NCBI GenBank assembly: GCA_025055235.1
Contig: JANWYN010000144.1
Span: 1-48,671, forward strand
Direction of reading: 5' to 3'
Source of the DNA: Candidatus Roseilinea sp.
Lineage (GTDB): Bacteria > Chloroflexota > Anaerolineae > J036 > Brachytrichaceae
DNA: 48,671 nucleotides
The number at the start of each line of letters is the position of its first letter. The stretch's first letter is position 1. This document shows positions 38,969-46,246 of the stretch, in pieces. The position numbers and the translations under genes were made by a program. The notes below the pieces were generated by a model, which saw only the letters and a list, made by a program, of their open reading frames with translations, searched no databases and was not told the origin of the DNA.

Positions 38969-39988
38969 ATGGCACGAAGTGACATTCGCCTCGCGCTGCC
39001 ATCCAAGGGGCGGCTGCAGCAGCCGACGCTGGACTTTCTGGCGCGCTGCGGCTTCGACGTGAAGCAATCGGCGACGCGCGGCTACATCGGCCACATCCCG
39101 GCGCTGCCGCAGGTGACCGTGCTGTTCCAGCGCCCGCGCGACATCGTGGTGAGCGTGGCCGGCGGCGGCGTGGACTTCGGCATCACCGGCTACGACGTGA
39201 TCATGGACGCGAACGCCGGCGACGCCGTGCACGTCCTGCACGATGCGCTCGGCTACGGCAAGTGCCGCGTGGTCATCGCCGTGCCGGAATCCTGGGAAGA
39301 CGTGCGGACGATGGCCGACCTGGCCGCGAAGGCCCGCGCGATGGCGCAGCCGCTGCGCGTAGTGACCAAATACCATCACCTCACGCGCGCGTTCCTGTGC
39401 AAACACAACGTCGAGCCGTTCGCCTTGATTGACGCCGAGGGGTCGCTCGAAGTCGTGCCGGAGATCGGCTACGCCGACATCATCGTGGACATCGCCGAGA
39501 CCGGCGCGACGCTGCAGCAGAATCGCCTGCGGGTGATCGAAGACGGCGTTATTCTGCACACCCAGGCCAGCCTGGTCGCCAACAGCAACTCCCTCAAGCG
39601 GCCGGAGGTGATGGCTGTCGCCGTCGAGCTGTTGGAGTACTTCGAGGCGCACCAGCGTGCCGAAGGCTACTTCATGATCTGGGCCAACGTGCGCGGCCAG
39701 TCGCTGGAGGAGGTGGGGCGCATCATCACCATGCACACCACGCTGGGCGGGCTGCAGGGGCCGACCATCGCGCCGATCTACCCCAACCCGCACAGCGCCG
39801 CTGCCAACCCCGGCGCGCACTGGTTTGCCGTGAACATCGTCGTCGGGCGCAGTGAGCTGACCGACGCGATCGAACAACTGCGCGCGATCGGCGGCAGCGG
39901 CGTCGTCGTCACGCCCACCACTTACATCTTCGAAGAGCAGCCCAGCCGCGTCGCCGCGCTGCGTGCCTTCTGCCGGTCGCTGAAGTGA
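38969..39988 (+). CDS. hisG: ATP phosphoribosyltransferase HisG
   Basis: A 339-residue long-form HisG catalysing the first step of histidine synthesis, ATP plus PRPP to phosphoribosyl-ATP. It opens RLALPSKGRLQQPTLDFLARCG; the PRPP-binding loop is EIGYADIIVDIAETGATLQQN (about 167-187, in two parts), and the region from about 255 is the ACT-like regulatory domain (GPTIAPIYPN, VNIVVGRSELTDAIEQLRAI, GVVVTPTTYIFE) for feedback inhibition. At 339 residues it exceeds the usual ~290, mainly in the middle. It starts the histidine cluster. No his leader or T-box is visible upstream, only the heptamer array. Confidence 0.93.
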   Translation: MARSDIRLALPSKGRLQQPTLDFLARCGFDVKQSATRGYIGHIPALPQVTVLFQRPRDIVVSVAGGGVDFGITGYDVIMDANAGDAVHVLHDALGYGKCRVVIAVPESWEDVRTMADLAAKARAMAQPLRVVTKYHHLTRAFLCKHNVEPFALIDAEGSLEVVPEIGYADIIVDIAETGATLQQNRLRVIEDGVILHTQASLVANSNSLKRPEVMAVAVELLEYFEAHQRAEGYFMIWANVRGQSLEEVGRIITMHTTLGGLQGPTIAPIYPNPHSAAANPGAHWFAVNIVVGRSELTDAIEQLRAIGGSGVVVTPTTYIFEEQPSRVAALRAFCRSLK

Positions 39989-40061
39989 GCCCGGTCGCCA
40001 TCGGCGGCTTGCTCTTCGCGGGTATCATTTGCATTGGACTGGCTGCATGATCGCCGGCGCC

Positions 40062-40096
40062 GACTCCCCACTCCCGACTCACGAGTGAGAAGTCAG
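40062..40096. repeat. Short heptamer array, unit GACTCCC / GAGTGAG
   Basis: GACTCCC, CACTCCC, GACTCAC, GAGTGAG, AAGTCAG: five units whose right part is complementary to the left, in the hisG-hisC gap. Confidence 0.65.
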
Positions 40097-40112
40097 GAAT
40101 CGGCCAGATCGT

Positions 40113-41255
40113 ATGGACGTTGAAACGCTCATCAACCCCCACCTGCGGGCGATGCAACCCTACACGCCCATCGTCCCGTTCGAGGTGCTCTCGCGCCGGC
40201 TGGGCCGGCGTCCCGAAGACATCGTCAAGCTGGACGCCAACGAGAATCCCTATGGCCCGTCGCCGCGCGCGCTGGAAGCAATCGCCCACGCGAACACGCT
40301 GCACATCTACCCCGACCCGGATCAAACGGCCCTGCGCGAGGCCATCGGCGACTACATCGGCGTATCGCCCGAACACATCCTGTGCGGCGCCGGCGCAGAC
40401 GAGGTGATTGACCTGATCGCCCGTGCGTTTATCCAGCCGGGCGATGCGCTGATTGACCTGCCACCTACATTCGGCATGTACCGCTGGGTGGCCGACGTGG
40501 TAAACGCCGCCTACGTCGCCGTGCCCCGCCGCGCCGACTTCTCGGTGGATGTGCAGGCAGTCCAGGCATTAGTAACTAGTAATTTGGCGCCCACAGTTAC
40601 TAATTACAAATTACTATTTGTCGCCGACCCCAACAACCCCGACGGCTCGACGATCTGCGACGAGCAACTGCGCGCACTGCTGGCACTGCCGGTCGTGATC
40701 GTGCTAGACGAAGCCTATGTGGACTTCAGCGCGCACTCTAGCCGGGTGAGCTGGGTGCCGGCACACGACAACCTGATCGTGCTGCGCACATTCAGCAAGC
40801 TGGCCGGCATGGCCGGCTTGCGCGTGGGCTACGGTGTCTTCCCGCTCCCGATCATCAAGCATCTGTGGAAGATCAAGCAGCCCTATACGCCCAACGTAGC
40901 CGGGACGGTCGCCGCCATTGCCGCGCTGAGCGACCGCGACTATTTGCGCGAGAACGTGCGCTGGCTGGTGATCGAACGCCGGCGCATGAGCGAGCTGCTC
41001 GGCCGGCTCGGCTGGTTGCACGTCTTCCCCAGCGAGGCGAATTTCGTGCTGTGCCGCGTGGCCGAGGGCGCGCCGGTGAACGGCGGCGATCCGCGCTGGC
41101 CGGCAGCACGGCGTTTGAAGCAGGCGCTGGAGCAGCAGGGCGTGCTCGTGCGTTACTTTGACCGCGACGGCCTGCGCGATTGCGTGCGCATTAGCGTGGG
41201 CCGGCCCGACCAGACCGACCGGCTGATGGCCGCGCTCGAAGCGCTCGGCAGATAA
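40113..41255 (+). CDS. hisC: Histidinol-phosphate aminotransferase HisC
   Basis: A 380-residue PLP aminotransferase converting imidazoleacetol phosphate to histidinol phosphate. Motifs: [19 protein letters not shown] (about 40-58), [15 protein letters not shown] (about 93-107), DPNNPDGS (about 172; Asn and Pro of the PLP site), LDEAYVDFS (about 198) and the PLP lysine in [16 protein letters not shown] (about 229-244). Before LLFVADPNN an extra peptide ([13 protein letters not shown]) is encoded by a GTAACTA-type array at 40569-40617. The gene lies two bases before hisB. Confidence 0.95.
   Translation: MDVETLINPHLRAMQPYTPIVPFEVLSRRLGRRPEDIVKLDANENPYGPSPRALEAIAHANTLHIYPDPDQTALREAIGDYIGVSPEHILCGAGADEVIDLIARAFIQPGDALIDLPPTFGMYRWVADVVNAAYVAVPRRADFSVDVQAVQALVTSNLAPTVTNYKLLFVADPNNPDGSTICDEQLRALLALPVVIVLDEAYVDFSAHSSRVSWVPAHDNLIVLRTFSKLAGMAGLRVGYGVFPLPIIKHLWKIKQPYTPNVAGTVAAIAALSDRDYLRENVRWLVIERRRMSELLGRLGWLHVFPSEANFVLCRVAEGAPVNGGDPRWPAARRLKQALEQQGVLVRYFDRDGLRDCVRISVGRPDQTDRLMAALEALGR
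40569..40617. repeat. GTAACTA-type array inside hisC
   Basis: AGTAACTAGTAAT at the left and TTACTAATTACAAATTACT at the right form inverted arms around GGCGCCCAC. The array is read in frame and its unit matches that at 32394-32484. Confidence 0.75.
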
Positions 41256-41257
41256 CC

Positions 41258-41845
41258 ATGGCAAGAATCGGCAGAATCCAACGCAAGACGAACGAGACCG
41301 ACGTATCGGTGTATCTGGACTTGGACGGCGCGGGGCGCGCCGACATCCAGACCGGCATCGGCTTCTATGACCACATGCTGCATCACGTCGCGCATCACGG
41401 CCTGTTCGACCTGACCGTGCGCGCCGCCGGCGATGTGCACGTGGACGAGCATCACACGGTCGAGGATGTGGCCATCGCCTTCGGCCAAGCGCTGAACGAG
41501 GCGCTGGGCGACCGCGCCGGCATCGTGCGCATGGCCGACGCTTGGGTGACGATGGACGAGGCACTGGCGCACGTAGTGGTGGATCTGAGCGGCCGGCCGT
41601 ATTGTGTCTTTCACGGGGAATTTGCCGCGCCGAAGATCGGCGGCCTGAGCACCTCGCTCGTCTCGCACATCTTCGAGTCCATCGCCGTGCACGGGCGCTT
41701 GAACCTGCACGCGCGCGTGCTCTACGGCCGCGATGACCACCACAAGGCCGAAGCGCTATTCAAGGCGCTGGGCCGCGCGTTGGACGCTGCGACGCTCATT
41801 GACCCACGCCGGAGCGGCGTCCCTTCGACGAAAGGGGTGCTGTAG
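41258..41845 (+). CDS. hisB: Imidazoleglycerol-phosphate dehydratase HisB
   Basis: A 195-residue monofunctional IGPD, normal length. Mn-binding and fold motifs are complete: [16 protein letters not shown] (about 38-53), [17 protein letters not shown] (about 66-82), RPYCVF, and the second duplicate [20 protein letters not shown] (about 133-152) with [19 protein letters not shown] (about 156-174). It dehydrates imidazole-glycerol phosphate. It starts three bases after the hisC stop, so the two are cotranscribed. The last residues (GVPSTKGVL) follow the family ending. Confidence 0.97.
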   Translation: MARIGRIQRKTNETDVSVYLDLDGAGRADIQTGIGFYDHMLHHVAHHGLFDLTVRAAGDVHVDEHHTVEDVAIAFGQALNEALGDRAGIVRMADAWVTMDEALAHVVVDLSGRPYCVFHGEFAAPKIGGLSTSLVSHIFESIAVHGRLNLHARVLYGRDDHHKAEALFKALGRALDAATLIDPRRSGVPSTKGVL

Positions 41846-41851
41846 GGGATA

Positions 41852-42008
41852 GTGTCAATGGTGTCAGAGGTGTCAGGAGTGTCGAGGGTGCCAGAGGTGT
41901 CAAGGGTGTCGTTGGTGTCGGTGCTGCCAAGATACCCATGACACCAACGACACTGCTGACGCTAACGACACTACCGACACCTCCGACACAAACGACACGA
42001 TCAACACC
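41852..42008. repeat. Nonamer array with inverted arms, unit GGTGTCNNN / NNNGACACC
   Basis: Between hisB and rsmI about eight nine-base units of the form GGTGTCAGA are followed, after a short centre near 41930, by about seven complementary units of the form ACACCAACG. All keep nine-base spacing; the transcript would form a long imperfect hairpin. This tract breaks the seven-base rule of the other arrays. Confidence 0.9.
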
Positions 42009-42020
42009 CATCACTCCACC

Positions 42021-42713
42021 ATGCTCTACCTGGTCGCGACGCCCATCGGCAACCTCGGCGACATCAGCGAGCGCGCGCTGGAGACGCTGCGCAACGCCGA
42101 CGTGATCGCCAGCGAGGACACGCGCTATACCGGCCGGCTGCTCAAGCACTTCGGCATAGACCGCCCGCAGGTGTCCTTCCACGAGCACAACGAGCGACAA
42201 GCCGCCGAGCGAATCGTCGCGTTGCTGCGCGAGGGGCGCACCGTGGCGCTGGTGAGCGACGCCGGCACGCCGGGCATCAGCGACCCGGGCTTTGTGCTGG
42301 TGCGGCGCTGCATTGAGGAGGGTTTGCCGTTCACGATGATCCCCGGGCCGGCAGCGTTCGTCATGGCGCTCGTGCTGAGCGGGCTGCCCGCGCATGCGTT
42401 TACCTTCCGCGGCTTCCCGCCGCGCAAACCGGCCGCGCGCCGGCGCTTCCTCGCCGTAGACGCACAATCGCCGCACACGTTGATCTTCTACGAAAGCCCG
42501 CATCGCGTCGCTGCACTGATCGGCGACGCCATTGCGGTGTATGGCGACCGGCGCGCGGCGCTGGCGAATGACCTCACCAAGATGTTCGAGCGCGTGGACC
42601 GCGGCCGGCTGTCGGAGTTGCTGGCGCTGGTGCAGGACAAGCCGCTCAAGGGAGAATACGTGTTGGTGATCGAGGGCGCTGCGAATGCTGAAGAACGGTC
42701 GAATAATGGGTAA
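42021..42713 (+). CDS. rsmI: 16S rRNA (cytidine(1402)-2'-O)-methyltransferase RsmI
   Basis: A 230-residue tetrapyrrole-methylase-fold enzyme that 2'-O-methylates C1402 in the decoding centre. It begins [20 protein letters not shown], then [16 protein letters not shown] (about 33-48), [17 protein letters not shown] (about 74-90), [16 protein letters not shown] (about 110) and [17 protein letters not shown] (about 152). The length is about 50 residues below the usual ~280, with the C-terminal extra domain missing. Its neighbour two genes on is another 16S rRNA methyltransferase acting three bases away in related enzymes. Confidence 0.94.
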   Translation: MLYLVATPIGNLGDISERALETLRNADVIASEDTRYTGRLLKHFGIDRPQVSFHEHNERQAAERIVALLREGRTVALVSDAGTPGISDPGFVLVRRCIEEGLPFTMIPGPAAFVMALVLSGLPAHAFTFRGFPPRKPAARRRFLAVDAQSPHTLIFYESPHRVAALIGDAIAVYGDRRAALANDLTKMFERVDRGRLSELLALVQDKPLKGEYVLVIEGAANAEERSNNG

Positions 42714-42747
42714 GGCGCGTAGTCGTCAGTGGGGAGTCGGAAGTGAC

Positions 42748-42803
42748 ACACCTGACACGTGCAACCTGCCACCTGTAACCTGACCCCTGACCCATGACCC
42801 ACG
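42748..42803. repeat. Heptamer array, unit ACACCTG / ACCCATG, 8 units
   Basis: Eight units fill the end of the rsmI-tgt gap; the seventh (ACCCATG, 42790-42796) contains the tgt start codon and the eighth encodes its first residues. Confidence 0.85.
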
Positions 42804-43945
42804 ACACCACCCTCCACCTGCCTCACGGCGCGCTGGCCCTGCCGGCCTTCCTGCCCGACGCTACGCGCGGCGTAGTGCGCGCCGTGGACAGCGCCGACCT
42901 TGAAGCCATCGGCGTCGAGGGGCTGGTGATGAGCATCTTTCACCTGATGCAGCGCCCCGGCGCAACCACGGTAAAGGCACTAGGCGGGTTGCACGCGATG
43001 ACCGGCTGGCAGCGGCCGATCGTGACCGACAGCGGTGGCTTTCAGGTCTATTCGCTGATCCGGCAGAACTCCAAGTTCGGCTCGCTCACCGACCGCGGCC
43101 TGGTCTTCCGGCCCGACGGCAAGGATAAAGTGCTGCTGACGCCGGAGAAGAGCGTGCAACTTCAGCTCAGCTTCGGCGCGGACGTAGTCATCTGCCTGGA
43201 CGATTGCACCCACCCGGACGACGGCGAGGCCGAGCAGCGCGAGAGCGTCCGGCGGACGATCGCCTGGGCCAAGCGCTGCAAAGCCGCGTTCGAGCGATGG
43301 CTGGCTGCACCGCGGAGAACCAGGGAAGCGGAGGAAGGAGGAGCAGCTCCCTACGCTCCGCGCCTTCGCGCCTCCGCGGTTCGGCCGTTGTTGTTCGGCG
43401 TGATTCAGGGCGGCGCGTCGAAGGAATTGCGCAAGGCGTGCGCCGAGGCACTGCTGGAGATCGGCTTCGACGGCTTCGGCTACGGCGGATGGCCGCTGGA
43501 CAGCGAAGGCGCGCTGCTGCACGACATCGTCGCCTACACGCGCGAACTCGTGCCGCGCGCATTGCCCATGCATGCGCTGGGCATCGGCCATCCCGATAGC
43601 ATCATCGCCTGTGCGCACATGGGCTACGACGTGTTCGACTGCGCCCTGCCCACGCGCGACGCCCGGCGTGGCCGGCTGATGATCTTCAACGAGCCACCCA
43701 ACCGGACGCGCTTCGACGGCCGGTGGTGGTCCTACCTCTACATCGGCGATGACAAGCACATCAAGTCAGCAGCGCCGATCTCCGAGCACTGCGATTGCCC
43801 GGTCTGCCGGCGCTATTCGCGCGGTTATCTGCATCATCTCTTCAAGGTCAAAGATGCGGCGTATTTGCGGCTGGCCACGCTGCACAACCTGTGCTTCATG
43901 ATGCAGTTGATGGCGCGTCTGCGGCAGATCATCGCCGAGGGCTGA
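42794..43945 (+). CDS. tgt: tRNA-guanine (queuine) transglycosylase Tgt
   Basis: A 383-residue Tgt that exchanges the wobble guanine of GUN-anticodon tRNAs for a queuosine precursor. Catalytic and zinc features are present: TDSGGFQVYSL (about 77-87), GVIQGGASKELR (about 200), HALGIGHPDSII (about 260), the nucleophile Asp in FDCALPTRDARRG (about 279-291) and C-x-C-x2-C in HCDCPVCRRYSRGYLHHL. The usual NTYHL motif reads SIFHL, a divergence. Residues about 171-197 (APRRTREAEEGGAAPYAP...) are an insertion encoded by a repeat-like stretch (43308-43385). The start codon is within a heptamer array. Confidence 0.9.
   Translation: MTHDTTLHLPHGALALPAFLPDATRGVVRAVDSADLEAIGVEGLVMSIFHLMQRPGATTVKALGGLHAMTGWQRPIVTDSGGFQVYSLIRQNSKFGSLTDRGLVFRPDGKDKVLLTPEKSVQLQLSFGADVVICLDDCTHPDDGEAEQRESVRRTIAWAKRCKAAFERWLAAPRRTREAEEGGAAPYAPRLRASAVRPLLFGVIQGGASKELRKACAEALLEIGFDGFGYGGWPLDSEGALLHDIVAYTRELVPRALPMHALGIGHPDSIIACAHMGYDVFDCALPTRDARRGRLMIFNEPPNRTRFDGRWWSYLYIGDDKHIKSAAPISEHCDCPVCRRYSRGYLHHLFKVKDAAYLRLATLHNLCFMMQLMARLRQIIAEG
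43308..43385. repeat. Repeat-like insertion inside tgt
   Basis: ACCGCGGAGAACC at the left and CTCCGCGGTT at the right are complementary and enclose GGAAGCGGAGGAAGG-like and CCTTCGCGCCTCCGCGG stretches. The segment is in frame and falls between conserved helices of Tgt. Confidence 0.6.
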
Positions 43946-43949
43946 TGCT

Positions 43950-44753
43950 ATGAGCGATGATCCCCGGCTGGATGAGCTGGCAGCGCGCGTGCACAGCAGC
44001 CGCAAATATGGCGCGGTCAGCGAGGCGCTGGTGCGGCGCATCGGCGCTGCCGAATTGGCCAAGCGCGCGACGCTCGAAGACGCCGTCAAGGCGACGAAGA
44101 ACAAGCTACATCAAGTCGCCGGGCTGTATTTCGCAGGCGGCCGCCCCGACTACGACGCATGGCTGCGCCGGATCGTCCAGGCGCCCGACGATGCCGCGCG
44201 GCGCGCCGTGCTGCGCGCCATCATGGCCCACCACGCCTCGACGCGCGAGCGACTGCCCATCTTGGATGCGTTCTACGCGCGCGTCTTCGCCGGCATCGGT
44301 CCGGTGCGTTCGGTGCTCGACCTGGCGTGCGGCTTGAACCCACTCAGCCTGCCGTGGATGCCGCTGGCTGCCGGCGCGACGTACCATGCCATAGACATCT
44401 ACGAAGACCTGGCGCGCTTCCTGCAGGCAGCCCTTGCAGCACTCGGCGTGGAAGGCAAAGCCGAAGCCCGCGATGTGATCGCCGGCTGCCCGACCGACGA
44501 GGCCGACGTTGCCTTGCTGCTCAAGGCGCTCCCTTGCCTGGAGCAGCTCGACAAAGCCGCCGGCTCAGCCATCCTGGATACAATCAAAGCGCGCCATATC
44601 GTGGTCTCGTTCCCGACGCGGACGGTGGGCGGCCGAAACGTCGGCATGCGTGAAAACTACACGGCGCGCTTCGAAGCAATGATCGCGAACAAGCCCTGGC
44701 GCGTCGAACGCATCGAGTTCGCCGGTGAGTTGGTCTTCCGCATGGCGAAATAG
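43950..44753 (+). CDS. 16S rRNA (guanine(1405)-N7)-methyltransferase, Arm/Rmt family (aminoglycoside-resistance type)
   Basis: A 267-residue SAM-dependent enzyme of the FmrO/Arm/Rmt family, which methylates N7 of G1405 in 16S rRNA and blocks 4,6-disubstituted aminoglycosides. Family landmarks in order: SSRKYGAVSEALVRRI (about 16-31), KATKNKLHQVAGLYF, HHASTRERLPILDAFY (about 91-106), the SAM site VLDLACGLNPLSL (about 125-137), an acidic DIYED, LLLKALPCLEQ (about 190) and SFPTRTVGGRNVGM plus ENY (about 214-231). Start ATG 43950, four bases after tgt. It lies in a his/RNA-modification operon rather than on a mobile element. Whether it confers resistance or does housekeeping is not known. Confidence 0.93.
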   Translation: MSDDPRLDELAARVHSSRKYGAVSEALVRRIGAAELAKRATLEDAVKATKNKLHQVAGLYFAGGRPDYDAWLRRIVQAPDDAARRAVLRAIMAHHASTRERLPILDAFYARVFAGIGPVRSVLDLACGLNPLSLPWMPLAAGATYHAIDIYEDLARFLQAALAALGVEGKAEARDVIAGCPTDEADVALLLKALPCLEQLDKAAGSAILDTIKARHIVVSFPTRTVGGRNVGMRENYTARFEAMIANKPWRVERIEFAGELVFRMAK

Positions 44754-44784
44754 GGCGCGAGGCACGGCGCAATCCGAGGACATC

Positions 44785-45522
44785 ATGATCGCAGTGATTG
44801 ACTACGGCGCGGGCAACCTGCGCAACGTGTGCAAGGCGCTGGAACACGTCGGCGCCGAACTGACGCTGACCGACGACCGGCGCGAACTCGAACGCGCCGA
44901 TAAACTGGTGCTGCCCGGCGTGGGCGCGTTTGCCGATTGCCAGCACGGCCTGAAGGCGCGCGGCCTGTTCGAGCCATTGCGCGCCCTGGCGCTGGCCGGC
45001 AAGCCGTTGCTCGGCATCTGCGTCGGCATGCAACTGCTGTTCGAAGTCGGCGAGGAGATGGGCGAATGGGAGGGCCTCGGCCTGATCCCCGGCCGCGTCG
45101 TCCGCTTCCACTTCTCAACTCAAAACAAAACTTCGAAGATCGGAGACGAGCCCCTTTCTCAATTCTCAATTCTCAATTCTCAATTCAAAATCCCGCACAT
45201 CGGCTGGAACCAATTGTGGCTGAAGCAGCCGGATCATCCGCTGCTCGCCGGCGTGCGCGATGGCGACTACGCCTACTTCGTCCACTCCTATCACCCGCGC
45301 GTCACGGATCCGGCGCACGTGCTGGCGGTCACCGACTATGGCTATGACTTCCCATCCGTCGTCGCGCGCGGCAATGTGTGGGGCATTCAGTTTCACCCGG
45401 AGAAGAGCCAGGACGTCGGCCTGCGTATGCTGAGGAACTTCGTGGCGTGGCCGGCGGGTGACTCGACGGTTAGCGCTGTCAATGCGAGGGACGAACATGT
45501 TCACGATCTATCCGGCCATTGA
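44785..45522 (+). CDS. hisH: Imidazole glycerol phosphate synthase glutaminase subunit HisH
   Basis: A 245-residue class I glutamine amidotransferase feeding ammonia to HisF. Start ATG 44785 gives MIAVIDYGAGNLRNV. The nucleophile is in LLGICVGMQLLF (about 80-91) and the catalytic His-x-Glu in GIQFHPEKSQ (about 196-205). The family is about 200-210 residues; here an extra ~27 residues (STQNKTSKIGDEPLSQFSIL...) lie at about 112-135, between GRVVRF and PHIGWNQ, and are encoded by a TTCTCAA array. The C-terminal tail overlaps hisA by 26 bases and may be read-through of little importance. Both catalytic parts are intact. Confidence 0.94.
   Translation: MIAVIDYGAGNLRNVCKALEHVGAELTLTDDRRELERADKLVLPGVGAFADCQHGLKARGLFEPLRALALAGKPLLGICVGMQLLFEVGEEMGEWEGLGLIPGRVVRFHFSTQNKTSKIGDEPLSQFSILNSQFKIPHIGWNQLWLKQPDHPLLAGVRDGDYAYFVHSYHPRVTDPAHVLAVTDYGYDFPSVVARGNVWGIQFHPEKSQDVGLRMLRNFVAWPAGDSTVSAVNARDEHVHDLSGH
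45109..45190. repeat. Heptamer-containing insertion inside hisH (four perfect TTCTCAA units)
   Basis: TTCTCAA is repeated exactly at 45156-45183, followed by TTCAAAA; to the left CTCAACTCAAAAC is a related degenerate stretch. The same unit forms the intergenic array at 38896-38963. Read as codons it gives [10 protein letters not shown], stop-free on this strand only. Confidence 0.9.
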
Positions 45523-46243
45523 CCTGCGCAACGGACGGGTCGTCCGCCTGTTGCAGGGCGATCCATCGCAGCAAATCACCTACTCGGATAATCCGTCTGC
45601 CGTCGCCAAGCGCTGGGTGAGCGAGGGGGCGACTTGGCTGCACATCGTGAACTTGGACGGCGCGTTCGGTGATCAAGCGGCCGCGCGCGCCAACCGCCGT
45701 GCACTGCAGGATATATGCTGCCACGTAAAGGCGAAGATTCAATTTGGCGGCGGCCTGCGCGACATCAACGATGTGAAGGCCGCGTTCGATGCCGGTGCGG
45801 ATCGCGTGGTGCTGGGAACCGCCGCCGCAGAGAACCCCAAGCTGGTGGCCGACGCGCTCGCGCAATTCGGGCCGGAGCGCGTGGCCGTCGGCCTGGACTC
45901 GCGTGATGGCATGGTGGTCACGCGTGGATGGAAGCACACGACGCACATGACGGCCATCGAGCTGGGGGCACTGATGAAGGAGATGGGGGTGGTTCATGCG
46001 CTCTACACCGAGGTCGGGCGCGACGGCATGATGGTCGGCGTTGCGGCTGAGCTGACGGCCGCGCTGGCTCAATTGACCGGCCTCAAGGTCATCGCCTCCG
46101 GCGGGGTGCGCAACTTGGACGACATCCGCGAGTTGATGCAATACGCGTCGCGCGGCGTGGAAGGCGTGATCGTCGGCCGCGCGCTCTACGAAGGCGCGCT
46201 GTCGCTCAAGGAGGCGTTGCAGATGACCGTCGCAGCAGGGTGA
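45497..46243 (+). CDS. hisA: Phosphoribosylformimino-AICAR-phosphate isomerase HisA
   Basis: A 248-residue TIM-barrel isomerase that opens the ring of ProFAR to PRFAR. It begins MFTIYPAIDLRNGRVVRLLQGD with the catalytic Asp at residue 9; the matching Asp is in EVGRDGMMVGV (about 170), and the phosphate loops are IQFGGGLR (about 80) and VIASGGVRNLDDI (about 199). GAGGG six bases before ATG 45497 supports this start over the Met at 45482. It overlaps hisH and is followed by hisF after three bases. Confidence 0.96.
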   Translation: MFTIYPAIDLRNGRVVRLLQGDPSQQITYSDNPSAVAKRWVSEGATWLHIVNLDGAFGDQAAARANRRALQDICCHVKAKIQFGGGLRDINDVKAAFDAGADRVVLGTAAAENPKLVADALAQFGPERVAVGLDSRDGMVVTRGWKHTTHMTAIELGALMKEMGVVHALYTEVGRDGMMVGVAAELTAALAQLTGLKVIASGGVRNLDDIRELMQYASRGVEGVIVGRALYEGALSLKEALQMTVAAG

Positions 46244-46246
46244 AGT

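Noticed and set aside
42794..43945. A DpdA-type DNA-modifying Tgt paralogue
   Set aside because: The FDCxLPTR catalytic block and the zinc motif are those of tRNA Tgt, and no dpd genes are nearby.
45109..45190. Frameshift or pseudogene in hisH
   Set aside because: The insertion keeps the frame, and catalytic Cys, His and Glu on either side are intact.
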